From Flavobacterium sp. KACC 22761 (GTDB lineage: Bacteria; Bacteroidota; Bacteroidia; Flavobacteriales; Flavobacteriaceae): a stretch of 64,000 bases of DNA. The notes below the pieces were generated by a model. That model searched no databases and was not told where the DNA came from. It saw only the letters and a program-made list of their open reading frames with translations. This document shows, in pieces, positions 6,763-15,155 of the stretch. Every line of letters starts with the position of its first letter. Positions within the stretch are counted from its first letter, which is position 1. Where the stretch lies: positions 4,526,001 to 4,590,000 of the forward strand of contig NZ_CP139148.1 in NCBI RefSeq assembly GCF_034058155.1. The letters run 5' to 3'. The position numbers and the translations under genes were made by a program.

Positions 6763-8532
6763 TTAGTTATAACCTTGATTCTGTGTAAATTGTTTCGTTA
6801 CATCAATAGTTGACTGCGGAATTGGAAACACTCTTCTAAACGGTTGTGAAGCCGCTTTAGCCGTTCCAGGTAAATCAAATTTCCCGAAACGAATCATTTG
6901 TGGTCTTCTGTATAATTCCCAATACAATTCGAAACCAATTTCATTATATAATTGCGTCGCATCAAGCGATGTAAGCGCTTTTCCTGGAACACTTCCAAAC
7001 AAAGCTTCTCTTTTTCTGCTTGTACGCAATTTGTTTAAATCATCCATTGCTAATCCTGTATTTCCTTTTCTGAAATAAGCTTCGGCTCTCATCGTATAAA
7101 TTCCACCCAAACGGAATAACGGAATGTCAACATTACTGTTTCCGTTTCCTCCTTCAGGATCAAATTCGTATTTAAATACACGCGCTCCCTGATTAATTTC
7201 ATTTTGAGCAAAAACAGCTTGAGCAGGATTTTTGAAAGTCAATGATGGCGTAAAATCCATTCTTGTCGTAGTACTTTTTTCCATATATAATGGAGAAACT
7301 TTAATACGTCCGTTGATCATTTCTAAAGAACCAGATGATAATAATATTGGTCCGTATTGTGGTCCATATTCAATTCCTCTGTTAAAGTGGAACCAAGGCA
7401 AATTAGCGCTTTTTGGAACAATATCTGTTGCAGGAACACTTACATCTGTTCCGTCATTTTTGAACCAAGTTCCATCTGAATATTGGTATTTTTGCTGAAA
7501 TCTTGGATCATCGTGATTTCCATCCCATGTTGCGAAGAATTCAGGCGTTGTACAAGCCGCATTTGTTCCTCTGTTTGCTGCAGAAGTTCTTTGGTTACGC
7601 TCCATACACACATAAGCAAAACTGTTTGAACCATTTCTGATGTAGTCAATCTTTTGAGAAATTGCAAAAATCAATTCTTTTCCTTTATCATTGTCTCTTG
7701 CGAAGTTTTTGAAATAATCACTTTCTAAAGAATATTTTCCAGAATTGATCAATAATGATGTATAATAAATTACGCGATCCATATCGGTTCCCCCACCTGA
7801 AACTGATGCCTCGCTGAAATTAAAGCTTGAAGTCGCATTGAAACGATCTTTAAAAACGGCACGATTCAAATACATTGTTGCCAAAAATCCGTAAGCAGCT
7901 TCTTTTGTAAAACGTCCGTGGTGTGTTTGTTGTTCGCCCATGCTAGCCAAATCTGGAATCAAAGCTTCAACATCAGTAATCAATTTATCGATTTGAGTAT
8001 CTGCTTTTAAAATTTGTAAAGGTGCATTTGGGTTCATTGGATCTCTATAAGGCGCTTGTCCGTACAAATCCAAAGTAGTGTATAAATAATACGCTAAAAG
8101 TCCTTTGGCTTCTGCCAAAAACAATTTCTTTTCTGGAATTGAGCTTTCTTCAACCGATTGAATTGCAGTCAACGAACGTGTAATTCCGTTAGTCAATTTA
8201 TTCCAGTTGTCCCCTACAATCGCGTTGTCTGATTTCCATGTAAACTCGTGCATGTCTCTCCATTTTCCGCCGTCTCCCCAGTCGCTTCCGCGTGTTGGCA
8301 AAATCGCTTCGTCAGTCGTATATTCTTGCAAAGAGAAAACACCACCGTGATCTACAAAAGTTCCATCTCCCAATCGGTCATAAGCAGCCGCAAGTGCTCC
8401 GGCAGGATTTGAAGCATTATCGCCTAAAACCTCGTCCAAAACCACTTCGTCAAGATTTGTACAGCTGGCAAACAGCCATATAAATGAGAACAAGGCAATT
8501 GATTTGATGTTAAAAAATGTATTTGTCTTCAT
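6763..8532 (-). CDS. SusD/RagB-family outer-membrane lipoprotein
   Basis: The 589-residue protein has a lipoprotein signal with the lipidated cysteine at position 24 (FASCTNLDEV). The SusD architecture follows: an N-terminal TPR-like part (AKGLLAYYLYTTLDLYGQAPYR, about 140-162) and the C-terminal signature region LFRLGGIYTMRAEAYFRKGNTG, ending in GFELYWELYRRPQMIRFG and RRVFPIPQSTI. SusD proteins sit as a lid on their SusC partner and bind substrate at the cell surface. The gene starts 6 bases after susC and is the last of the sigma-regulated set. Because enzymes for phosphorylated lipids lie upstream, the ligand may not be a glycan. Confidence 0.93.
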   Translation of the reverse strand: MKTNTFFNIKSIALFSFIWLFASCTNLDEVVLDEVLGDNASNPAGALAAAYDRLGDGTFVDHGGVFSLQEYTTDEAILPTRGSDWGDGGKWRDMHEFTWKSDNAIVGDNWNKLTNGITRSLTAIQSVEESSIPEKKLFLAEAKGLLAYYLYTTLDLYGQAPYRDPMNPNAPLQILKADTQIDKLITDVEALIPDLASMGEQQTHHGRFTKEAAYGFLATMYLNRAVFKDRFNATSSFNFSEASVSGGGTDMDRVIYYTSLLINSGKYSLESDYFKNFARDNDKGKELIFAISQKIDYIRNGSNSFAYVCMERNQRTSAANRGTNAACTTPEFFATWDGNHDDPRFQQKYQYSDGTWFKNDGTDVSVPATDIVPKSANLPWFHFNRGIEYGPQYGPILLSSGSLEMINGRIKVSPLYMEKSTTTRMDFTPSLTFKNPAQAVFAQNEINQGARVFKYEFDPEGGNGNSNVDIPLFRLGGIYTMRAEAYFRKGNTGLAMDDLNKLRTSRKREALFGSVPGKALTSLDATQLYNEIGFELYWELYRRPQMIRFGKFDLPGTAKAASQPFRRVFPIPQSTIDVTKQFTQNQGYN

Positions 8533-8538
8533 AATAAA

Positions 8539-11500
8539 TTATAGTTTTAAAGTTGCTCCAAAACTGAACGTTCTAGAAGTTGGGTAAGCCGCATAATCAA
8601 TACCAATTGACTGATTTCCTCCATTTGATTTTGGACTGTTGATTAATGGGTCAAAACCTGTATAATTTGTAATTGTAACTAAGTTTTGTCCTGTAACATA
8701 AAGTGTTAAGCCATTGATCCAGTTGATTCCTTTCAAATCAAAATTGTAACCAATGCGAGCTGTGTTTAATCTGATAAAATCAGATTTTTCTAAGAAAAGC
8801 GTCGATAAAATTGGTGAGTTTGTTGGATTCGCACCTGATTCATAATAACCTGTTGCCACATTTCTGTCAGAAGCTAAGTTGTTAATATTTAAAGCATTTA
8901 AACCTGTATTATTCAACAAATAACCTCCTGTTTGACCAATGATTGAGAAAGAAAACGTAAAGTTTTTGTATCTCATATCACTATTGAAACCGTAGTAAAA
9001 TGTTGGCAAAGCACCTTCAATAATAATTCTGTCGCTGTTGTCGATTTTTCCGTCTCCGTTCTGATCTTTAAAAATATTTGCTCCGTTGGCATCAAAACCA
9101 ATGTGTTGCAATAAATAGAAAGATCCAGCCGCATAACCACTTTTGTAAATATTAGCATTTACTCCAGATTGTCCTGGTCCTGAAATAGTTCCTGTCAAAA
9201 TTTCTGAAACTGGCAAATCTTGAATTTTATTATTCAAAGTCGCACCGTTCATGTCGATGTTCCAAGAAAAATCTTTTTTGTCAATCAATTTTGAACCTAA
9301 CATAAATTCAAAACCTTTGTTGATAATTTTTCCGTCGATATTTGTCCAGATTGTCGTTGTTGGACTTAAAGCTTGCGACGGGACATTCAAAATTGCATCT
9401 GTAGTAGTTTTATTGAAGTAATCAAAAGTTCCGTACAATTTGTCGTTCCAAAAACTGAAATCCAAACCTAAATTGTATTGTGTAACAACCTCCCATTTCA
9501 AATCAGGATTTGGTGTTCTGTTTACCGAAACTCCGTTTACTAAATTCAAATCGCTGTATAAATAATATCCGTCAGCACCTGAAAGTGAATAACTTGCTTG
9601 CGTAATTTTGTTTTCAACTTCTTGATTTCCTGTTTCTCCCCAGCTTGCTCTTAATTTCAAGTTGCTTACTGCTGTTACATCTTCTAAGAATTTTTCTTTA
9701 GAAATATTCCATCCTAAAGCTGCTGATGGAAAATAACCGTATTTGTTGTTTTTTCCAAAACGAGTCGAACCGTCCGCTCTCATCGAAGCTGTCAAAAGAT
9801 ATTTATTGTTGAACGTATAGTTTACTCTTCCAAAATAAGACTGAAGCTCATTTTCCTGCGCATATCCTGAAACTCCTGATTGTGTTCCTGCAAAACCAGG
9901 ATTAATTGCCGGCGGCACACCAACTCCTTGATTTGAAATTCCGTCAACACTGAAACTTGTTCCTGATCTTTCGAATTTTTGGTATGAAAATCCGCCTAAA
10001 GCTTCGATTTTATGTTTATCTAAATTCAGATTGTAAGTCAAATAATGCTCAATCAAAGAGTTTCTAGAATCTAAATTATTCTGAACATATTTCCCTTTCG
10101 GATTCAAATCGGTCAAGTTTGGAAAAATCGTAGTATTTCTTTCTGAAGCCGAACGGTCAAAACCAATGTTTAATTTGTACTCTAATCCATCAACAATTCG
10201 TAACGACGCTTCTAAATTTCCTAAAACTCTCAATGTGCGCGTTACGTCATCATAAATGCTTAACAAATAAGCTGGGTTATAATGCGCGTTCATGTTGAAG
10301 TTGGTGTAATTTCCTTTTGAATCAAAAACCGATCTTGTAGGGTTTGCCATTAAAGTATGAACGATCAACTGTCCGTTTGAACCTCCGTCGTCACTTGTAG
10401 GAACTCCGTTATCTTTCGTTTCACTCGCTGTAAGATTCATTTTCACTTTCAAGCGTTTGTTATCCAAAAACGATTCTGCCGCATTAATTCTTCCCGACAT
10501 ACGTTTGAAATTACTCTTATTGATAATTCCTTCCTGATTCATTTGCGCAATCGAAGCATAGTAATTTCCAGTTTCCGTTTGTTTTGAAAATGCCAATGAA
10601 TTATTTGTTGTAATAGCAGTTCTAAAAATTACATCTTGCCAATCTGTATTTCCTCCGTGATCAAAAGCTGGATCTTTAATCGCTTTTCTATATTGGTCAG
10701 CGCTTAAAACATCAAGTTTATGAGCCACATTCGAAATTCCTGTATAAGAATCAAAAGTCAACGTTCCTTCACCTTTCGAACCTTTTTTAGTCGTAACCAA
10801 AACTACTCCGTTAGATCCTCTCGCACCATAAATCGCCGCCGCCGAAGCATCTTTCAAAACTGTAATCGATTCGATATCACTTGTATTCAAAAAGTTCAAT
10901 GGATTTTTAGCCGATGAATTTCCGAAACCAACATTGCTTCCTGACGGACTCACATCATCATTTGACAAGGGCACTCCATCAACAACGAACAAAGGTGTAC
11001 TTCCGCTTCTGATAGATCCAACACCTCTAATTGTTACGTTTACTCCCGCTCCCGGCTCTCCGCTGGTATTCACTACACGAACTCCCGCAACTTTTCCCTG
11101 CATCAAATTGTCTACAGAAATATTTACACCTTGCTTGAAATTTGCCGCTTCAAGCTGTGTAACTGCACCTGTCACATCTTTTTTAGATTGTTTTCCGTAA
11201 CCTACAACTAAAACTTCGCTCAATTCAGAAGTATTTGGTTCTAACTGAATGGTCATGAAAGTTTTTTGTACAGTAACAACTTTAGTTTTATACCCTAAAT
11301 ACGAAACTTCGATAGTTTTTCCGTCTCCAACCGTGATTTCAAATTCACCATCAAAATTAGAAACGGCACTGTTTGAAGAACTTGTTTCCATAATCGTCGC
11401 ACCTGGAATTGGTACATTGTTTTCATCAACTACTTTTCCTTTTACTTTAACTCTGTCTGCGGTTTTTGCAGTTGTAGTTTTTGGTGCAGCAGTTTTCTGA

Positions 11501-11823
11501 ATCAAAACTAATTTTCCGTTGATATTATAATTGAAATTTGCCTTTTTTGAAAGATCATTCAAAATAGTTGAGATTGTTTCCCCAGCAAAATTTACTGTAT
11601 AAGTTGTGTTGTCAGCAATTACAGCTTGTCCGTAGCTGAATTTATAATCTGTTTGTTGGCTTAATTTTGAAAATATAGAAACAAGAGTTGCTTTTTCTAT
11701 TTTATTTTCTATTTTTGATTTTTTTACTAAAACTGTTTTACTAAAACCTGTCTGCAAGGTCAGTAAAGCCAGAACTAAAAAGAAAAAACTCTTTAGATTT
11801 AAATAAGAAGTTTTAAAATACAT
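8539..11823 (-). CDS. SusC/RagA TonB-dependent transporter with N-terminal STN signalling domain
   Basis: The 1094-residue protein carries, after a signal peptide, a secretin/TonB N-terminal (STN) domain (about 40-110). Then come a carboxypeptidase-regulatory-like domain (about 125-200, ENNVPIPGATIMETSSSN), a TonB-box/plug entry (SEVLVVGYGKQSKKDVTG), the plug (FVVDGVPLSNDD, TVLKDASAAAIYGARGSNG) and a large barrel with a C-terminal SFGATLKL strand. The STN domain is the part that talks to a FecR-type anti-sigma factor, so this transporter also senses its substrate. The fecR and sigma genes are directly upstream on the same strand, and susD follows 6 bases downstream. Confidence 0.95.
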   Translation of the reverse strand: MYFKTSYLNLKSFFFLVLALLTLQTGFSKTVLVKKSKIENKIEKATLVSIFSKLSQQTDYKFSYGQAVIADNTTYTVNFAGETISTILNDLSKKANFNYNINGKLVLIQKTAAPKTTTAKTADRVKVKGKVVDENNVPIPGATIMETSSSNSAVSNFDGEFEITVGDGKTIEVSYLGYKTKVVTVQKTFMTIQLEPNTSELSEVLVVGYGKQSKKDVTGAVTQLEAANFKQGVNISVDNLMQGKVAGVRVVNTSGEPGAGVNVTIRGVGSIRSGSTPLFVVDGVPLSNDDVSPSGSNVGFGNSSAKNPLNFLNTSDIESITVLKDASAAAIYGARGSNGVVLVTTKKGSKGEGTLTFDSYTGISNVAHKLDVLSADQYRKAIKDPAFDHGGNTDWQDVIFRTAITTNNSLAFSKQTETGNYYASIAQMNQEGIINKSNFKRMSGRINAAESFLDNKRLKVKMNLTASETKDNGVPTSDDGGSNGQLIVHTLMANPTRSVFDSKGNYTNFNMNAHYNPAYLLSIYDDVTRTLRVLGNLEASLRIVDGLEYKLNIGFDRSASERNTTIFPNLTDLNPKGKYVQNNLDSRNSLIEHYLTYNLNLDKHKIEALGGFSYQKFERSGTSFSVDGISNQGVGVPPAINPGFAGTQSGVSGYAQENELQSYFGRVNYTFNNKYLLTASMRADGSTRFGKNNKYGYFPSAALGWNISKEKFLEDVTAVSNLKLRASWGETGNQEVENKITQASYSLSGADGYYLYSDLNLVNGVSVNRTPNPDLKWEVVTQYNLGLDFSFWNDKLYGTFDYFNKTTTDAILNVPSQALSPTTTIWTNIDGKIINKGFEFMLGSKLIDKKDFSWNIDMNGATLNNKIQDLPVSEILTGTISGPGQSGVNANIYKSGYAAGSFYLLQHIGFDANGANIFKDQNGDGKIDNSDRIIIEGALPTFYYGFNSDMRYKNFTFSFSIIGQTGGYLLNNTGLNALNINNLASDRNVATGYYESGANPTNSPILSTLFLEKSDFIRLNTARIGYNFDLKGINWINGLTLYVTGQNLVTITNYTGFDPLINSPKSNGGNQSIGIDYAAYPTSRTFSFGATLKL

Positions 11824-11894
11824 GATTTAAGTTATTGGTTTTTTACGATACTTAATTTATTCAAAGGCAGTTGTTCTCAGCAACTGCTTTTTTT

Positions 11895-12818
11895 TTAATC
11901 CACTTTTACTATTTCGCCATAAACTCTGAATTTTAGGTTTGTGATATAATTTATTTGCTCTAAAACATTCTCCAATGTTGCGTCTTTCTTTATGAATACC
12001 GTTAACGGCGTTGCTAATACGCGTTCATTATCATACTGAAATGAAACGCCATATTTATATTGTAAAATGGTAATGACTTGTTTAAGTGTGGTTTCATTCA
12101 ATGTGACATCAGTAGAGTACCAATTCACTAAAAATGATTTATCTGCCAATTGTTTGCTCAGTTTGTTCGATTCGAATAAAGCTTCTTCATTTGGGACCAA
12201 ATCAACGCTTTGCCCTTTTGAACTCACGTTTACTTTTCCAGTTACCACAATCACTTCGCATTTAGATTTTGAAAGCTGAATATGAAATGATGTTCCAACC
12301 ACTCTAGTTTTAATTTCGCGGGAAGTAATGATAAAAGGATGTTTTTTGTCTTTGGCGATTTCAAAAAATGCATTTCCTTTTAAAAGGGTTACTTTTCTTT
12401 CTTCTCCTTCAAATTTTTCAGGATATTGGAATAATGAGTTTGCTGCCAGATAAATTTTCGAGCCGTCACTTAATTGGATAGATTTGGGAAACGATGACGT
12501 TTTAAACGATAATTGCTTTTCGACAGCAATTTTTGGTTTAAGCCAAAAGCCTAAACCGGCAAGAAAAAGAATACTGGCAGCGGCCATATATTTTAAATAC
12601 GGATAAAAGGTTTTCTTTTTTCCTATTCGAAGTTGAATATTGTCATATATATTTTGAGAAACTTCATCAGAATTTCCCATCGAAAGCTCATCCCATTTCG
12701 ATTTTTGATATTGATTGAAAGCAAAATCGTTCAACAGATTTTCTTCTGCAATTGAAGTTTTATTTCTTGAACTTTTATCGATAAGATGTTCTAAACTATG
12801 TTTGATTCTTTTTATCAT
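11895..12818 (-). CDS. FecR-family anti-sigma factor
   Basis: I prefer the ATG at 12818 (MIKRIKHSLEHLI) over the longer frame from 12854, because the extra 12 residues are unlike the family. The product of about 307 residues has a cytoplasmic N-terminal domain and one membrane segment (YLKYMAAASILFLAGLGFWL). A periplasmic FecR domain follows: LSDGSKIYLAANSLFQYP, EGEERKVTLLKGNAFFEIAK, PFIITSREIKTRVVGTSF. The C-terminal domain is the STN-interacting kind (TLKQVITILQYKYGVSFQYDN). It should hold the neighbouring ECF sigma factor until the STN-bearing SusC signals that substrate is bound. The gene lies between the sigma gene and susC. Confidence 0.92.
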   Translation of the reverse strand: MIKRIKHSLEHLIDKSSRNKTSIAEENLLNDFAFNQYQKSKWDELSMGNSDEVSQNIYDNIQLRIGKKKTFYPYLKYMAAASILFLAGLGFWLKPKIAVEKQLSFKTSSFPKSIQLSDGSKIYLAANSLFQYPEKFEGEERKVTLLKGNAFFEIAKDKKHPFIITSREIKTRVVGTSFHIQLSKSKCEVIVVTGKVNVSSKGQSVDLVPNEEALFESNKLSKQLADKSFLVNWYSTDVTLNETTLKQVITILQYKYGVSFQYDNERVLATPLTVFIKKDATLENVLEQINYITNLKFRVYGEIVKVD

Positions 12819-13088
12819 ACTACTTTGTGTAATTTTTTCAACAAATAGAAACATAGTTTTACTTACTTATTAAAGGCGTTTCACTTTGCATTAATAATCA
12901 TAGCATTTTGCGTTTCGCTATGTGTAAAAACTAGTTTTTCTCAATCTCCTTTCTCAAAAAGAAATACTATGTTTCTATGTGTTTAAAAAAACCAATTCAA
13001 TTAAAAAGGTTTGTTATTACAAGTAAGTACCAGAATCTTTAAATCGTACTATCCGGAAATATTATGAAAACATCAACAGAAAGTTATC

Positions 13089-13613
13089 TTAAAAGTTTTT
13101 ATGAAAAATAAACAAAGGAGCAAGCCAAGCCAAGTCTTTCAAGCCTTCGCGCAATTGTTTTAATGCCGATGAAATTTGGTTTTTCACGGTTTGTTTCGAA
13201 ATTCCGAGTTCGTCTGCAATCTGGTCGATTGACATATCTTGAAACTTGTACATCAATAAAACTTCTTTTCTTTTCTCTGGAAGTTTATCTAATGCTGCAT
13301 AAAGCAGATCCATCAATTCAGGATCAATCGACGCAAAATTGTCTATGATGTAATCCTCAAACTGATCTTCTAAAATTGTCTTGTCAAAACGATTATTTTG
13401 ATAATGTTTGAAAACCTGATTTTTTACGGCACGAAATAAATAAGGTTCGATCGCATTAATATTAAGGTCGTCTTTTCTTTCCCATAAATCAATAAAAACA
13501 TCCTGTACAATATTCTGTGCCAAATCTTTGTCCTGAGTCATCGTATAAGAGAAAGCATTAAGCTTTTTCCAGTATTGCGTATACGTTTTTTCAAAAATTT
13601 CAGGATTCTTCAT
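13089..13613 (-). CDS. ECF RNA polymerase sigma-70 factor (FecI-like)
   Basis: The preferred start is ATG 13613 (MKNPEIFEKTYTQYWKK), because the -7-like element TAACTTTG at 13677-13684 overlaps the start of the longer frame that opens at 13679. The 174-residue product has region 2 (DKDLAQNIVQDVFIDLWERKDD, PYLFRAVKNQVFKHY) and region 4 (LPEKRKEVLLMYKFQDMSIDQIADELGISKQTVKNQISSALKQLR). These regions bind promoter elements. Paired with the adjacent FecR protein and the STN-type SusC, it forms a three-part cell-surface signalling cascade that most likely switches on the susCD genes here. Region 3 is absent, as in all ECF factors. Confidence 0.93.
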   Translation of the reverse strand: MKNPEIFEKTYTQYWKKLNAFSYTMTQDKDLAQNIVQDVFIDLWERKDDLNINAIEPYLFRAVKNQVFKHYQNNRFDKTILEDQFEDYIIDNFASIDPELMDLLYAALDKLPEKRKEVLLMYKFQDMSIDQIADELGISKQTVKNQISSALKQLREGLKDLAWLAPLFIFHKNF

Positions 13614-13676
13614 GGCGCCTTTTGGTAGTATTTGGAGATGTAAAATAAGGAAATACGGCACCAATATTTTTTTCCT

Positions 13677-13684
13677 CAAAGTTA
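13677..13684 (-). promoter_or_regulatory. candidate -7 promoter element of the sigma gene (TAACTTTG)
   Basis: On the minus strand this matches TAnnTTTG and gives a leader of about 60 bases to the ATG at 13613. It overlaps the start of the longer alternative frame, which argues for the shorter protein. Confidence 0.45.
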
Positions 13685-13878
13685 TCTTTAAATTAAATTA
13701 CGAATGCATTTGCTTTATTAATACTACTATTTTCGGGCAAAAATGATATTTGGTTTGAAATTTCTTTTCGTTTAGCTAACACAAAAAATAAATTGCAATC
13801 CTATTTTAGTAATCTCTAAAAAAAGCAATTCTCTGTTGCTGCGTCCTCTTAATTCCAAATCTTAATTTCATCAAAATC

Positions 13879-14934
13879 ATGAAACAAATTCTGTTTGCAA
13901 TACTATTTGCAGGAACTTTTCAATTTAGTCAGGCGCAAAATGACAATTTAAAAATCAACCAAATTCAAGTTATTGGCTCGCACAACAGTTATCGCCACAC
14001 CATCGAAACTGATTTATACAATACCATTCAGGCAAAGGACACTTCGCGTTCTTTAAAAGGCTTACAATACACGCACATCAGTATCACAGAACAATTAAAT
14101 AGAGGTTTGCGTAACTTAGAAATTGATATTCAAGCTGATCCGAAAGGTGGAAAATTTGCACATCCAAAAGGTCTTGATATTGCAAAATCACAAGAGGCTT
14201 ACGATCCGAATGGAGAAATGAAAAAACCGGGTTTTAAAATTTTTCATATGATCGATATCGATTTTAGAACTTCTTGCTACACGCTTCAAAGTTGTCTTGC
14301 AGAACTAAAAAAATGGTCGAATGCAAATCCTGATCATGTTCCGGTTTTTATCACTTTAGAACCAAAAGACGACGATAGTTACTTGGGCACAAAAGCAGAA
14401 AAATTTACAGCTGAACTTTTTGATGCTTTAGACAAAGAACTTCGCAAAGGTTTAGGAAATAAAATTATCACACCAGACATGGTTCGTGGCAAATACAAAA
14501 CTCTTGAAGAAGCCGTTTTGAACAACAATTGGCCAACATTGAAAAAAGCAAAAGGAAAATTTATACTCTTATTAGATAATAACGGCGCAAAAAGAGATTT
14601 GTACGCATTGAATCATCCGTCCCTTAAGGGACGCGCCGTTTTTATTAATGCTGAACCAGGAAAACCAGAAGCAGCTTGGATGTTTAGAAATAATTCTGAA
14701 GATCCTTCAATTACTGATTTGGTAAAAAAAGGCTACTTAATAAGAACCCGCGCAGATTCTGACACTAAAGAAGCACGAAAAAATGATTATTCACATTTTG
14801 AAGCCGCAAAAAAATCAGGAGCACAAATCATTTCAACCGATTATTATTTGCCAAGTACTTTCTTCGATTCCCCTTACCAAATTAAATATGATGATGGAAC
14901 TTATGTGAGAACGAATCCTGTAAATGTGCCTTAA
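13879..14934 (+). CDS. secreted Ca2+-dependent phosphoinositide-type phospholipase C
   Basis: The 351-residue protein has a signal peptide (MKQILFAILFAGTFQFSQAQ). It then matches the bacterial PI-PLC-C1 family: IGSHNSYRH with the first catalytic histidine at residue 35, LRNLEIDIQADP with likely metal ligands Glu81 and Asp83, and FKIFHMIDIDF with the second histidine at 123. A TIM-barrel tail follows, including VPVFITLEPKDDD and GAQIISTDYYLPSTF. The family cleaves phosphodiester head groups of phosphoinositides or related lipids outside the cell. It is divergent from the sigma gene of the Sus-like system and close to two phosphatase genes. That neighbourhood suggests it makes a substrate for import. 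Confidence 0.85.
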   Translation: MKQILFAILFAGTFQFSQAQNDNLKINQIQVIGSHNSYRHTIETDLYNTIQAKDTSRSLKGLQYTHISITEQLNRGLRNLEIDIQADPKGGKFAHPKGLDIAKSQEAYDPNGEMKKPGFKIFHMIDIDFRTSCYTLQSCLAELKKWSNANPDHVPVFITLEPKDDDSYLGTKAEKFTAELFDALDKELRKGLGNKIITPDMVRGKYKTLEEAVLNNNWPTLKKAKGKFILLLDNNGAKRDLYALNHPSLKGRAVFINAEPGKPEAAWMFRNNSEDPSITDLVKKGYLIRTRADSDTKEARKNDYSHFEAAKKSGAQIISTDYYLPSTFFDSPYQIKYDDGTYVRTNPVNVP

Positions 14935-14941
14935 TTTTTTT

Positions 14942-15155
14942 AACCGCAAAGCACGCAAGGTTTTTTACCAAATATTGCTTACATAAACGCAAAGTTCGCA
15001 AAGCTAAATGTAAAAGCTTTGCGAACTTTGTTGCTTAAATTTGCTCGCAAAGACGCAGAGTCACAAAGTTTTTATAATCTTTGTGACTCTGCGTCTTTGC
15101 GAGATTAAAAAAAACTTTTGCGTGCTTTGCGTAAACCTTAGCGTTCTTTGCGGTT
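14942..15155. repeat. nested inverted repeats between convergent genes
   Basis: The outer arms are AACCGCAAAGCACGCAAGG at 14942-14960 and related copies at 15116-15131 and 15137-15155. A perfect 15-bp pair lies at 14991-15005 / 15015-15029 (AAAGTTCGCAAAGCT). A perfect 25-bp pair lies at 15044-15068 / 15079-15103 around a 10-base loop. The right end runs into the 3' end of the metallophosphoesterase gene. Confidence 0.88.

Noticed and set aside
12819..12854. Extended FecR N-terminus from 12854
   Set aside because: The additional residues are unlike FecR proteins; the ATG at 12818 gives the usual start.
13065..13112. Fifteen-codon plus-strand frame (MKTSTESYLKSFYEK)
   Set aside because: Overlaps the sigma gene end and is too short to support.
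13614..13679. Extended sigma factor from 13679
   Set aside because: A -7-like element at 13677-13684 overlaps its start and the added residues are not sigma-like.
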